Shown in pieces: positions 1 through 5,737 of a stretch of 7,271 nt of DNA; within the stretch, counting starts at the first letter, position 1, and every line of letters begins with the position of its first letter. Made by a program: the position numbers and the translations under genes. The stretch covers positions 1 through 7,271 of the forward strand of contig JAUXGP010000082.1 of the NCBI GenBank assembly GCA_030621995.1, written 5' to 3'. Source of the DNA: Psychrilyobacter sp. Lineage in GTDB: Bacteria > Fusobacteriota > Fusobacteriia > Fusobacteriales > Fusobacteriaceae. The notes under the pieces were generated by a model. The model ran no database searches. It was not told where the DNA came from and saw only the letters and a list, made by a program, of their open reading frames with translations.

Positions 1-1
1 A

Positions 2-433
2 GATTTAGATGACGTTTTGGTCATCCCGGCAGGCGGATCCAGAACTCCTGCAACTCATGAAACTGTAGATAACAGATCTCATTATCTTAAGATGAAGGGG
101 CCGGAAGTGTTTAAATTTGCAGTAAAAGCCATGCCTGGAGCAGTGGAAAAAGTGCTGGAAAATACAGGTATAGATATAGACGAATTAGAGTTGATCGTAC
201 CCCACCAGGCTAATATGAGGATTATAAATTCAGCAGCCAAAAGATTGAAATTCCCGGTAGAAAAATTTGTGATCAATTTGGATAGATACGGGAATACCTC
301 AGCAGCTTCTGTTGGATTAGCATTGGGAGAAGCATTGGAAAAAGGAATGATTAAAAAAGGTGATAATATAGCATTGGTAGGCTTTGGAGCCGGATTAACG
401 TACGCATCATGTGTTATGAAGTGGGCATATTAA
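2..433 (+). CDS. fabH: 3-oxoacyl-ACP synthase III (KAS III), C-terminal part
   Basis: FabH starts fatty-acid synthesis by condensing an acyl-CoA primer (acetyl-CoA or a related one) with malonyl-ACP in the cytoplasm. The window begins inside the gene; 143 codons remain before the TAA, a little under half of the roughly 320-residue family length. Two of the three catalytic residues are visible: the His of the PHQAN motif (codon 203-205) and the Asn of the YGNTSAAS motif (codon 293-295). These match His244 and Asn274 of E. coli FabH. The catalytic Cys lies upstream of the window. The C-terminal GFGAGLTYASCVMKW segment is also typical of the family. The start is missing only because of the window edge, with no sign of decay. 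fabD follows after a 69-nt gap. Identification is firm; primer preference cannot be judged from this half. Confidence 0.96.
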   Translation, partial: DLDDVLVIPAGGSRTPATHETVDNRSHYLKMKGPEVFKFAVKAMPGAVEKVLENTGIDIDELELIVPHQANMRIINSAAKRLKFPVEKFVINLDRYGNTSAASVGLALGEALEKGMIKKGDNIALVGFGAGLTYASCVMKWAY

Positions 434-444
434 TCATGCAAAAT

Positions 445-473
445 TTGACATAACAGGTGTTATATGATATAAA
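445..473 (+). promoter_or_regulatory. Sigma-70-type promoter for fabD(-fabG)
   Basis: TTGACA at 445-450 is a perfect -35 hexamer. Exactly 17 nt later comes TATAAA at 468-473, a 5-of-6 match to the -10 consensus. Transcription would start near 480, giving a 5' leader of about 23 nt before the fabD ATG. This is the best promoter in the window. It implies that fabD-fabG can be expressed apart from the upstream fabH transcript. Two palindromes overlap it (see next entry). No start-site data are available, so this is a sequence-based call. Confidence 0.75.
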
Positions 474-486
474 TTACAGGTGTTAT
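450..486 (+). promoter_or_regulatory. Paired palindromes, candidate operator over the fabD promoter
   Basis: Two 14-bp sites differ at one base. Site 1, at 450-463, is ATAACAGGTGTTAT: perfect 6-bp inverted arms around GG. Site 2, at 473-486, is ATTACAGGTGTTAT, with one arm mismatch. Their centres are 23 bp apart, about two helical turns. Site 1 fills the spacer between the -35 and -10; site 2 begins at the last base of the -10 and covers the predicted start of transcription. That is the classic position for repressor binding. The ACA-N2-TGT core loosely recalls sites I remember for TetR-family fatty-acid regulators such as FabR, but I cannot name the regulator from the sequence. Confidence 0.6.
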
Positions 487-492
487 GATTAA

Positions 493-498
493 GGGAGG
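493..498 (+). promoter_or_regulatory. Ribosome binding site deciding the fabD start
   Basis: GGGAGG lies 4 nt before the ATG at 503. It places translation start at 503 rather than at the in-frame ATG at 485, which lies upstream of this site and inside operator site 2. Starting at 503 gives the family's usual N-terminus, a short MSK followed by the IAFIYPGQGTQ strand. Confidence 0.85.
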
Positions 499-502
499 AA
501 AA

Positions 503-1396
503 ATGTCAAAAATAGCGTTTATATATCCAGGACAAGGAACACAATATGTTGGAATGGGTAAAGAATTATATGAAACAAATGAGATGGCCAAAAAATATTT
601 CGATGAAATTTTTGAGAGCTTAGAATTAGATCTAAAAGAAACTATGTTTAATGGACCTGAGGAGAAGTTAAAACAAACAAAATATACACAGCCTGCAATA
701 GTAACTATGTCATTGGTATTGACTGAGTTATTGAAAGACAGCGGGATTGAAGCAGATTATGTGGCAGGACATTCATTGGGAGAGTACTCAGCCCTAGGAG
801 CAGCTAACGTATTATCAACTTGTGATACAGTGAGATTAACTGCCCTTAGAGGGGAGATTATGAATGCGGTTTCAGGAGAGGTAGACGGAACCATGGCAGC
901 TATCATTGGACTGGAATCAGCTAAGATTGAGGAAATCTGTAAAAATATAGATGGAATAGTGGAAGCTGTAAACTACAATGAACCTAAGCAGACTGTAATA
1001 GCTGGATCAAAAGATGCTATTGCTGCAGCATGTGAGGAGTTAAAGACGGCAGGAGCCAGAAGAGCTATGGTATTAGCAGTATCTGGACCATTTCATTCAT
1101 CGCTGATGAAACCGGCAGGAGATAAATTAAAAGCTAATTTTGATAAATTTAATTTTATAGAAGGAAATGTCGAGATATTATCTAATACAGGAGTAGAGTT
1201 TTTAAAGGATACTGCAAAAATAAAGGAAGAATTATACCACCAAACTTTTGGTCCTGTAAGATGGGTTGAAATAATTGAAAAATTAAGGGATAATGGAGTA
1301 ACTAAATTCTATGAGATCGGGCCTGGAAAAGTATTGAAAGGTTTAGTTAGAAAGATAGATAAAACTTTAGAAGTGGTAAATGTCGAATCAATATAA
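503..1396 (+). CDS. fabD: Malonyl-CoA:ACP transacylase
   Basis: FabD moves the malonyl group from malonyl-CoA to holo-ACP, supplying the two-carbon donor for every elongation round. The 297-residue length fits the family (E. coli 309). The N-terminal PGQGTQ motif (9-14) contains the oxyanion-hole Gln11. The nucleophile elbow GHSLGEYSA holds Ser91, Arg116 lies in the ALRGEIM segment, and the catalytic His198 is in SGPFHSS. These correspond to Gln11, Ser92, Arg117 and His201 of E. coli FabD. The central ferredoxin-like insertion, about residues 125-190, is present, and the C-terminal EIGPGKVLKGL motif is typical. A promoter and candidate operator lie directly upstream; fabG follows 10 nt after the stop. 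The ATG at 503 was chosen for its GGGAGG site and family N-terminus. Confidence 0.97.
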   Translation: MSKIAFIYPGQGTQYVGMGKELYETNEMAKKYFDEIFESLELDLKETMFNGPEEKLKQTKYTQPAIVTMSLVLTELLKDSGIEADYVAGHSLGEYSALGAANVLSTCDTVRLTALRGEIMNAVSGEVDGTMAAIIGLESAKIEEICKNIDGIVEAVNYNEPKQTVIAGSKDAIAAACEELKTAGARRAMVLAVSGPFHSSLMKPAGDKLKANFDKFNFIEGNVEILSNTGVEFLKDTAKIKEELYHQTFGPVRWVEIIEKLRDNGVTKFYEIGPGKVLKGLVRKIDKTLEVVNVESI

Positions 1397-1400
1397 GGAG
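1395..1400 (+). promoter_or_regulatory. fabG ribosome binding site overlapping the fabD stop
   Basis: AAGGAG at 1395-1400 shares its first two bases with the fabD TAA (1394-1396) and sits 6 nt before the ATG at 1407. Ribosomes ending fabD would cover this site, so the two genes are probably translationally coupled. It also rules out the in-frame ATG at 1380, which lies inside fabD, lacks a Shine-Dalgarno sequence and would add nine residues unlike any FabG N-terminus. Confidence 0.85.
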
Positions 1401-1406
1401 ACTATT

Positions 1407-2159
1407 ATGATAGATTTAAAGGGTAAGGTAGCAGTAGTTACTGGATCTACAAGGGGAATCGGAAGATCTGTTGTAGAAAAATTAGCTGAAAATGGAGCTG
1501 ATGTAGTGATAATCGGAAGTTCTGCAATAGAAAAAATAGAAGAGATAGCCAGTGAAATATCTGCTAAATACGGTGTAGAAGCCTTGGCAGTGCAAACTGA
1601 TGTGACTTCTAAGGAAGCTGTAAAAAATCTGGTAAACAAGACTATCGAAAAATTTGGCAGGGTAGATATCCTGGTAAATAATGCCGGTATCACAAGAGAC
1701 GGACTGTTTATGAGAATGAAAGATGAAGACTGGGACTCAGTTATGGATGTAAACCTAAAGGGTGTATTTTATGTAACTCAAGGTTTTTATAGAACTATGA
1801 CTAAGCAAAGATCCGGATCGATTATAAATATGACCTCTGTAGTAGGGCTTACAGGAAATATGGGGCAGGTAAACTATGCGACCTCTAAAGCCGGGCTTAT
1901 AGGGATGACTAAATCACTGGCTCGTGAATCAGCTAAGAGAAACGTAAGGGTAAATGCTATTGCACCGGGGTATATAAAGTCAGATATGACAAATGTTATA
2001 AGTTTTGCTGCAAAGGAAACTATGTTGAACACAATACCACTGGGTAAGATGGGAGAACCGGAAGATATAGCCAACGCAGTGTTATTTTTAGCATCGGATA
2101 TGTCCACTTACATAACTGGTCAGACTTTAAGTGTTAATGGCGGTATGATAATGCCTTAA
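1407..2159 (+). CDS. fabG: 3-oxoacyl-ACP reductase
   Basis: FabG performs the NADPH-dependent reduction of 3-ketoacyl-ACP to 3-hydroxyacyl-ACP, the first reductive step of each cycle. The 250-residue protein is a classical short-chain dehydrogenase. It shows the nucleotide-binding TGSTRGIG motif (12-19), NNAG (91-94), Asn116 in the VNLKG segment, and the catalytic triad Ser144, Tyr157, Lys161 in YATSK. The PG segment after the core (187-188) and the C-terminal TGQTLSVNGG motif are typical of FabG. Other short-chain dehydrogenases share this fold, but the length, motif set and position between fabD and acpP make FabG by far the best reading. It probably shares the fabD transcript. Confidence 0.96.
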   Translation: MIDLKGKVAVVTGSTRGIGRSVVEKLAENGADVVIIGSSAIEKIEEIASEISAKYGVEALAVQTDVTSKEAVKNLVNKTIEKFGRVDILVNNAGITRDGLFMRMKDEDWDSVMDVNLKGVFYVTQGFYRTMTKQRSGSIINMTSVVGLTGNMGQVNYATSKAGLIGMTKSLARESAKRNVRVNAIAPGYIKSDMTNVISFAAKETMLNTIPLGKMGEPEDIANAVLFLASDMSTYITGQTLSVNGGMIMP

Positions 2160-2172
2160 AACCTTTTTAAGG
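2154..2172 (+). repeat. Perfect 8-bp inverted repeat at the end of fabG
   Basis: CCTTAAAA (2154-2161) and TTTTAAGG (2165-2172) are perfect inverted arms around a 3-nt loop. An alternative pairing, AACCTT (2160-2165) with AAGGTT (2169-2174), uses the same bases. The repeat spans the last fabG codons and abuts the -35 of the acpP promoter. In RNA it would be a weak A/U-rich hairpin at the 3' end of the fabD-fabG message. No U-run follows, so it is not a good intrinsic terminator. A DNA-binding site is the other option. Confidence 0.4.
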
Positions 2173-2201
2173 TTGAAAAAATGTACAAAATTTGTTATTA
2201 T
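2173..2201 (+). promoter_or_regulatory. Probable acpP promoter
   Basis: TTGAAA (2173-2178), 17 nt, then TATTAT (2196-2201); each hexamer matches the sigma-70 consensus at five of six positions. Transcription would begin near 2208, leaving about a 30-nt leader with AAGGAGGA (2223-2230) 7 nt before the acpP ATG. The spacer contains the small palindrome ACAAAATTTGT (2185-2195), of uncertain meaning. A dedicated promoter fits the high demand for ACP. AT-rich background makes chance -10-like sites common, so confidence is moderate. Confidence 0.6.
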
Positions 2202-2237
2202 TATAGAGTATAAATTAAATTCAAGGAGGAATAAATT

Positions 2238-2462
2238 ATGTTAGATAAAATTAAAGAAGTAATAGTAGATCAATTAGGTGTAGACGCGGATCAAGTAACT
2301 TTAGAGGCGAACTTCATCGACGATTTAGGAGCAGATTCATTGGATACAGTTGAATTAATCATGGCATTCGAAGAAGAATTTGATGTCGAAATTCCTGATG
2401 CAGATGCTGAAAAAATCAGAACTGTTCAAGATGTGCTTAATTTTGTAAACGCAGCTAAATAA
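2238..2462 (+). CDS. acpP: Acyl carrier protein
   Basis: This small, strongly acidic carrier holds all growing acyl chains as thioesters on a 4'-phosphopantetheine arm. At 74 residues it matches the family (E. coli 77). The attachment Ser34 lies in the invariant [10 protein letters not shown] motif (31-40) at the start of helix II. That acidic helix continues with [14 protein letters not shown] (41-54), the docking surface for Fab enzymes. The ATG follows a perfect AAGGAGGA site by 7 nt, the strongest ribosome binding site in the window. The gene is flanked by a likely promoter (2173-2201) and an intrinsic terminator (2472-2508), so it probably makes an abundant single-gene mRNA besides any read-through from fabG. 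The arm must be added by a holo-ACP synthase encoded elsewhere. Confidence 0.98.
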   Translation: MLDKIKEVIVDQLGVDADQVTLEANFIDDLGADSLDTVELIMAFEEEFDVEIPDADAEKIRTVQDVLNFVNAAK

Positions 2463-2471
2463 AAGATTATA

Positions 2472-2508
2472 GATAGGGGAGTTGTATCCCCTATCATTTT
2501 TATTATTT
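2472..2508 (+). terminator. Rho-independent terminator after acpP
   Basis: GATAGGGGA (2472-2480) pairs perfectly with TCCCCTATC (2487-2495) around a 6-nt loop, giving a 9-bp stem with a GGGG/CCCC core. ATTTTTATTATTT follows directly as the U-rich tract. It begins 10 nt after the acpP stop and should end most acpP transcripts, separating acpP from fabF. Confidence 0.9.
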
Positions 2509-2648
2509 AACTGGGTGCAATGTCACGTTGCTTTTTATTTAAAAAACTGTCTGTAGATTAGATATGATAATAGAAAATCAACATTTGGTAGGAAGCTACA
2601 ATTTAGAGATAGTTATTTAAAAAAACTTAAATATTATGAGGTGAAGAG
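2509..2648 (+). other. AT-rich spacer and leader ahead of fabF, probable promoter region
   Basis: This 140-nt interval lies between the acpP terminator and fabF, so fabF should need a promoter here. No hexamer pair is convincing. The best pieces are TTGCTT (2528-2533) and -10-like TATGAT (2563-2568), but they are 29 nt apart. A near-palindrome, GCAATGTCACGTTGC (2517-2531, one T/G mismatch pair), lies at the upstream end and overlaps the TTGCTT. A short hairpin with GTAG/CTAC arms is near 2588-2599. GAGGTG at 2638-2643 is the fabF ribosome binding site. No RNA family is recognised. Confidence 0.35.
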
Positions 2649-3890
2649 ATGAGAAGAGTTGTAATTACTGGGGTAGGGATGATAACTGCCTTAGGAACAG
2701 GGGTAGAAAAATCTTGGGCTAAAATAAAAGCCGGAGAGTGTGGAATAAAGAAGATAGAGAGTTTTGATACTGAAAATACATCTGTAAAAATAGCAGGAGA
2801 AGTAACTGATTTCAATCCTTTGGATTTTGGAATCGAGAAAAAAGAAGTGAAAAAATTAGCCAGAAATACACAATTTGCCATAGCGGCAGCTAAGATGGCA
2901 TTGGAAGATGCAAAATTTGAGATAACTGATGAAAATGCAGCCTCTGTAGGAACTATAGTTAGTTCTGGAATTGGTGGGATGGAAATTTTTGAAGCTCAAC
3001 ATAAAGTTTTATTAAATAAAGGTGCGAGAAGAGTATCTCCATTCACAATACCTGCAATGATAGCTAATATGGCTTCGGGAAATGTAGGGATATACACTGG
3101 TGCCAAGGGACCAAATAAATCAATAGTAACTGCATGTGCAGCAGGAACTCACTCAATTGGAGATGCTTTTGAGATGATTAGACATGGAAAAACTGATACT
3201 ATGATAGCAGGCGGAACTGAAGCTTGCATCACAGAATTTGCAATCACAGGTTTTGCTAATATGAAAGCATTATCTACTAGAAATGATGAACCGTTAAAAG
3301 CATCCAGACCATTTAACGTGGACAGAGATGGATTTGTAATGGGAGAGGGATCAGGAATAGTGATCTTAGAGGAATTAGAGCAGGCTAAAGCACGTGGAGC
3401 AAAGATATATGCAGAGATCGTAGGATACGGAGAAACTTGTGACGCACATCATATCACTTCTCCTGGACCAGGTGGAGAGGGAGCAGCAAGAGCTATTGAG
3501 ATGGCTTTAAAGCAAGGGAATATAGATAAAACTACAGTTGACTATATCAATGCACATGGAACTTCTACACCAGCTAATGACAGGTTGGAAACTATGGCAA
3601 TAAAGACTGTTTTCGGAGATCATGCTAAAGATTTAGCAGTATCATCTACTAAGGGAGCTACAGGTCATGCACTTGGAGCAGCAGGTGGAATGGAAGGTGT
3701 AATATTAGCTCTTGGAATCGACGAGGGAGTAATGCCGCCGACTATTAACTATGAAAATCCAGATGAAGAATGTGATTTAGATTACATTCCAAATGAAGCT
3801 AGAAATAAAGCAATAAGAGTAGGAATATCTACATCATTAGGATTTGGTGGGCATAACGCAGTAATAATCATGAAAAAATACGAGAACTAA
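2649..3890 (+). CDS. fabF: 3-oxoacyl-ACP synthase II (KAS II)
   Basis: FabF condenses acyl-ACP with malonyl-ACP to lengthen the chain by two carbons. The 413-residue length equals that of E. coli FabF. The N-terminus RRVVITGVGMITALG is standard. The catalytic triad is intact: Cys163 in TACAAGT, His303 in NAHGTSTP and His340 in KGATGH, with Lys335 in the same loop. The C-terminal GFGGHN gate motif (398-403) is present. STPANDRLET (306-315) replaces the more common STP-GD-E pattern, a small variation. The ATG at 2649 has GAGGTG 5 nt upstream and no in-frame rival. FabF rather than FabB is favoured by length and the acpP-fabF neighbourhood. rnc lies 121 nt downstream with no clear terminator between, so fabF read-through may feed the RNA-processing genes. 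Confidence 0.97.
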   Translation: MRRVVITGVGMITALGTGVEKSWAKIKAGECGIKKIESFDTENTSVKIAGEVTDFNPLDFGIEKKEVKKLARNTQFAIAAAKMALEDAKFEITDENAASVGTIVSSGIGGMEIFEAQHKVLLNKGARRVSPFTIPAMIANMASGNVGIYTGAKGPNKSIVTACAAGTHSIGDAFEMIRHGKTDTMIAGGTEACITEFAITGFANMKALSTRNDEPLKASRPFNVDRDGFVMGEGSGIVILEELEQAKARGAKIYAEIVGYGETCDAHHITSPGPGGEGAARAIEMALKQGNIDKTTVDYINAHGTSTPANDRLETMAIKTVFGDHAKDLAVSSTKGATGHALGAAGGMEGVILALGIDEGVMPPTINYENPDEECDLDYIPNEARNKAIRVGISTSLGFGGHNAVIIMKKYEN

Positions 3891-3895
3891 AATAC

Positions 3896-3995
3896 ACTCT
3901 TTCCTTGTTGTCGTTTTCCCTTCGCTAAGGAAAACTATTGCTAGATACTCTAGCTTTGGTTTCTTTTATGAAGAGAAACCATAAGAAGGAAGAGT
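3896..3995 (+). other. 100-nt four-way-junction element between fabF and rnc
   Basis: Nearly the whole spacer can fold into a closing helix with three hairpins inside. The closing helix pairs 3896-3906 with 3986-3995: 10 bp, one bulged T, continuing past a G-G mismatch. Hairpin 1 pairs 3913-3922 with 3927-3935 (9 bp, one bulged C, loop CGCT). Hairpin 2 pairs GCTAGA (3940-3945) with TCTAGC (3949-3954). Hairpin 3 pairs 3957-3967 with 3971-3981 (11 bp including one G-T, triloop ATG). No hairpin is followed by a U-run on either strand, so this is not an intrinsic terminator. It has about 35% GC against about 24% in the acpP-fabF spacer. It is either a leader structure for rnc or a dispersed palindromic repeat; the sequence alone does not decide. 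Confidence 0.6.
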
Positions 3996-4000
3996 CAAAA

Positions 4001-4006
4001 AGGTGG
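4001..4006 (+). promoter_or_regulatory. Ribosome binding site deciding the rnc start
   Basis: AGGTGG, one base off AGGAGG, ends 5 nt before the ATG at 4012. The other in-frame starts fit worse: GTG at 4003 lies within the site and ATG at 4009 is only 2 nt from it. The A-rich stretch just upstream (3997-4001) is probably unpaired even if the preceding four-way junction forms, leaving the site accessible. Confidence 0.7.
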
Positions 4007-4011
4007 AAATG

Positions 4012-4719
4012 ATGAAAAAATACTTGGAATTAGAAAAAATTCTAGGTCACACTTTTGAGGATAAAAAACTTTTAAAACATGCCTTACTTCATAGATCTTA
4101 TGGAAATGAAAATAAGGAATATAAAAAAATAAGCAACGAAAGACTAGAACTGTTAGGAGACGCAGTTCTAGATCTTGTCGTTACTGAATATTTATATAAA
4201 AATTTTAAAGACTCCTCAGAGGGTGATCTGGCTAAATTAAAATCAATGGTAGTAAGTGAACCGGTATTAGCAAAAATATCGAGAAAATTAAAATTAGGTG
4301 AATATCTTTTCCTGAGTAAGGGAGAGGAAGTCACTGGCGGAAGGGATAGATCTTCTATCTTAGGAGATGTATTTGAATCAGTATTAGGAGCTATCTATCT
4401 GGATTCAGACCTGGAAACAGCTAGAAAATATGGGTTATCTCACCTGGTTTATGAGATAGAGCATATCTATGAAAATGATGAACTGATAGATTTTAAAACA
4501 GCCCTACAGGAGTACAGCCAAAGAAAATATAAGGAAGTACCTACTTATGAGCTTATAGGTGAAGACGGACCGGATCATGCTAAATTCTTTAAGATAGGTG
4601 TATTTATGAATAAGAAATTAGTGGGATCAGGAGAGGGAAAAAATAAAAAAACAGCAGAGCAGAAAGCCGCAAAACATGCCTGTGACAGTCTGGGAATAAA
4701 ATATATTGAAACACTATAA
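4012..4719 (+). CDS. rnc: Ribonuclease III
   Basis: RNase III is a homodimeric, Mg-dependent endonuclease that cuts double-stranded RNA. It processes rRNA precursors and controls some mRNAs, often including its own. The 235-residue protein has the standard layout: a nuclease domain (about 5-150) and a double-stranded RNA-binding domain (about 160-231). The signature SNERLELLGDAVL (41-53) carries Glu43, Glu46 and Asp50; GDVFES carries Asp119 and Glu122. These match Glu38, Glu41, Asp45, Asp114 and Glu117 of the E. coli enzyme. The commonest form of the signature has Phe where this protein has Leu47, a mild change. The RNA-binding domain shows the GSGEGKNKKTAEQKAAKHA helix (205-223). A folded 100-nt element lies just upstream, and the 3' end overlaps the next gene by 14 nt. 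Confidence 0.97.
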   Translation: MKKYLELEKILGHTFEDKKLLKHALLHRSYGNENKEYKKISNERLELLGDAVLDLVVTEYLYKNFKDSSEGDLAKLKSMVVSEPVLAKISRKLKLGEYLFLSKGEEVTGGRDRSSILGDVFESVLGAIYLDSDLETARKYGLSHLVYEIEHIYENDELIDFKTALQEYSQRKYKEVPTYELIGEDGPDHAKFFKIGVFMNKKLVGSGEGKNKKTAEQKAAKHACDSLGIKYIETL

Positions 4720-5737
4720 TATACCTGTATTCATAAGTCACTTTGGATGTCCCCATACCTGTGTATTTTGTAATCAAGTCAAAATAAACGGCCGGGAAAC
4801 AGATGTCGCATGTTCTGATATTATAGAGATAATAGATGAACATTTAGAGCTTCTACCAAAAAATTCAGTAAAAGAAGTAGCATTTTTTGGTGGAACCTTT
4901 ACAGGGATAGACAAGAGGATACAGGAAAGTTATTTAGCTACAGTAAAGCCATATATCGATGCAGGTCTTGTAGATGGGATTAGACTGTCCACAAGACCTG
5001 ATTATATTAATGAGAAAATATTGGATCTCCTCCTAAAATATGGTGTGACAACTATAGAGTTAGGAGTCCAGTCTCTGGATGATGAGGTGCTGTCTCGGTC
5101 TGAAAGGGGTTATAAATCCAGTATTGTAGAAGCGGCTTCTACTTTAATTCAAGAATATGGTTTTAAATTAGGTATCCAAGTGATGCCGGGACTGCCCGGA
5201 TCTACCGACAAGACGGATTTTGAAACAGCAGAAAAGGTAGTGAAGATAAAACCGGATATGGTAAGGGTATACCCGACGTTGGTTATAAATAATACGAAAT
5301 TGGAAAAAATGTACTATGATAAAGAATACAGTCCCATGGATTTAGAGGGTGCTGTGGAAAGGGTTCTGCCAATAATGGTTTTATTTGAATTAAATGATAT
5401 AAATATAATCAGAGTAGGGTTGCAGCCATCGGATGATCTTTGTGAAGACGGGGTAATTCAGGCAGGACCATTTCATCCGGCTTTTAAAGAGATTGTTGAG
5501 ACAGAGATCTATGGGAGATTTTTAAGATCTTTAAATTTAGAAACTTTGGATATAGTTACCCATGAGAAAAACATCTCTAAAATAGTGGGAATGAAGAAAA
5601 AAAATAAATTATTTTTTAAGGGCAGGATGAATCTGAAAATAGATAATAACTTACCCCTAGAAAAAGTGGTAGTAAATGAGGTAGAATATACTAGAAAAGA
5701 GATCTTAAATAAAATTTTAGAGAGTGGTATATTATGA
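4706..5737 (+). CDS. Elp3-like radical SAM protein, no acetyltransferase domain
   Basis: A radical S-adenosylmethionine protein of 343 residues. The 4Fe-4S ligands are in GCPHTCVFC: Cys15, Cys19 and Cys22, a canonical CX3CX2C. FGGTFTGID (61-69) is the SAM-contact strand. LSTRPDY (94-100), ELGVQSLDDEVL (118-129), QVMPGLPGS (158-166) and RVYPTLVINNTKL (187-199) resemble the Elp3 group (COG1243). A C-terminal segment to about residue 335 fits the radical SAM C-terminal domain. The protein ends where full-length Elp3 carries a GNAT acetyltransferase domain, which is absent. An RNA- or tRNA-modifying role is possible, but the reaction is unknown. The start is TTG at 4706: a TAA at 4697 closes the frame upstream, and no ATG or GTG precedes the cysteine motif. 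Homologs I recall begin with a similar HYNIP segment. The Shine-Dalgarno is weak (GGGA, 10 nt away), and the 14-nt overlap with rnc suggests coupling. Confidence 0.85.
   Translation: MKHYNIPVFISHFGCPHTCVFCNQVKINGRETDVACSDIIEIIDEHLELLPKNSVKEVAFFGGTFTGIDKRIQESYLATVKPYIDAGLVDGIRLSTRPDYINEKILDLLLKYGVTTIELGVQSLDDEVLSRSERGYKSSIVEAASTLIQEYGFKLGIQVMPGLPGSTDKTDFETAEKVVKIKPDMVRVYPTLVINNTKLEKMYYDKEYSPMDLEGAVERVLPIMVLFELNDINIIRVGLQPSDDLCEDGVIQAGPFHPAFKEIVETEIYGRFLRSLNLETLDIVTHEKNISKIVGMKKKNKLFFKGRMNLKIDNNLPLEKVVVNEVEYTRKEILNKILESGIL

Noticed and set aside
485..505. Longer FabD starting at ATG 485
   Set aside because: The GGGAGG site lies downstream of this ATG and serves ATG 503; the six extra residues are not part of the family N-terminus, and 485 falls in the candidate operator.
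1380..1406. Longer FabG starting at ATG 1380
   Set aside because: This ATG is inside fabD and has no Shine-Dalgarno; AAGGAG at 1395-1400 fits ATG 1407, which gives the standard FabG N-terminus.
3911..3981. Hairpins after fabF as an intrinsic terminator
   Set aside because: None is followed by a U-run on either strand, and hairpins 2 and 3 are A/T-rich or short. fabF read-through into rnc stays plausible.
3896..3995. tRNA gene, because of the cloverleaf-like fold
   Set aside because: At 100 nt it lacks the GGTTCGA-type T-arm, the D-arm consensus and a 7-bp acceptor stem with a normal anticodon loop; two loops are only 3 nt.
3968..4012. A 14-codon basic leader peptide (MKRNHKKEESKRWK) whose TGA overlaps the rnc ATG
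   Set aside because: The TGATG overlap is tempting, but there is no ribosome binding site before ATG 3968, and that ATG sits in the loop of hairpin 3. A chance short frame is more likely.
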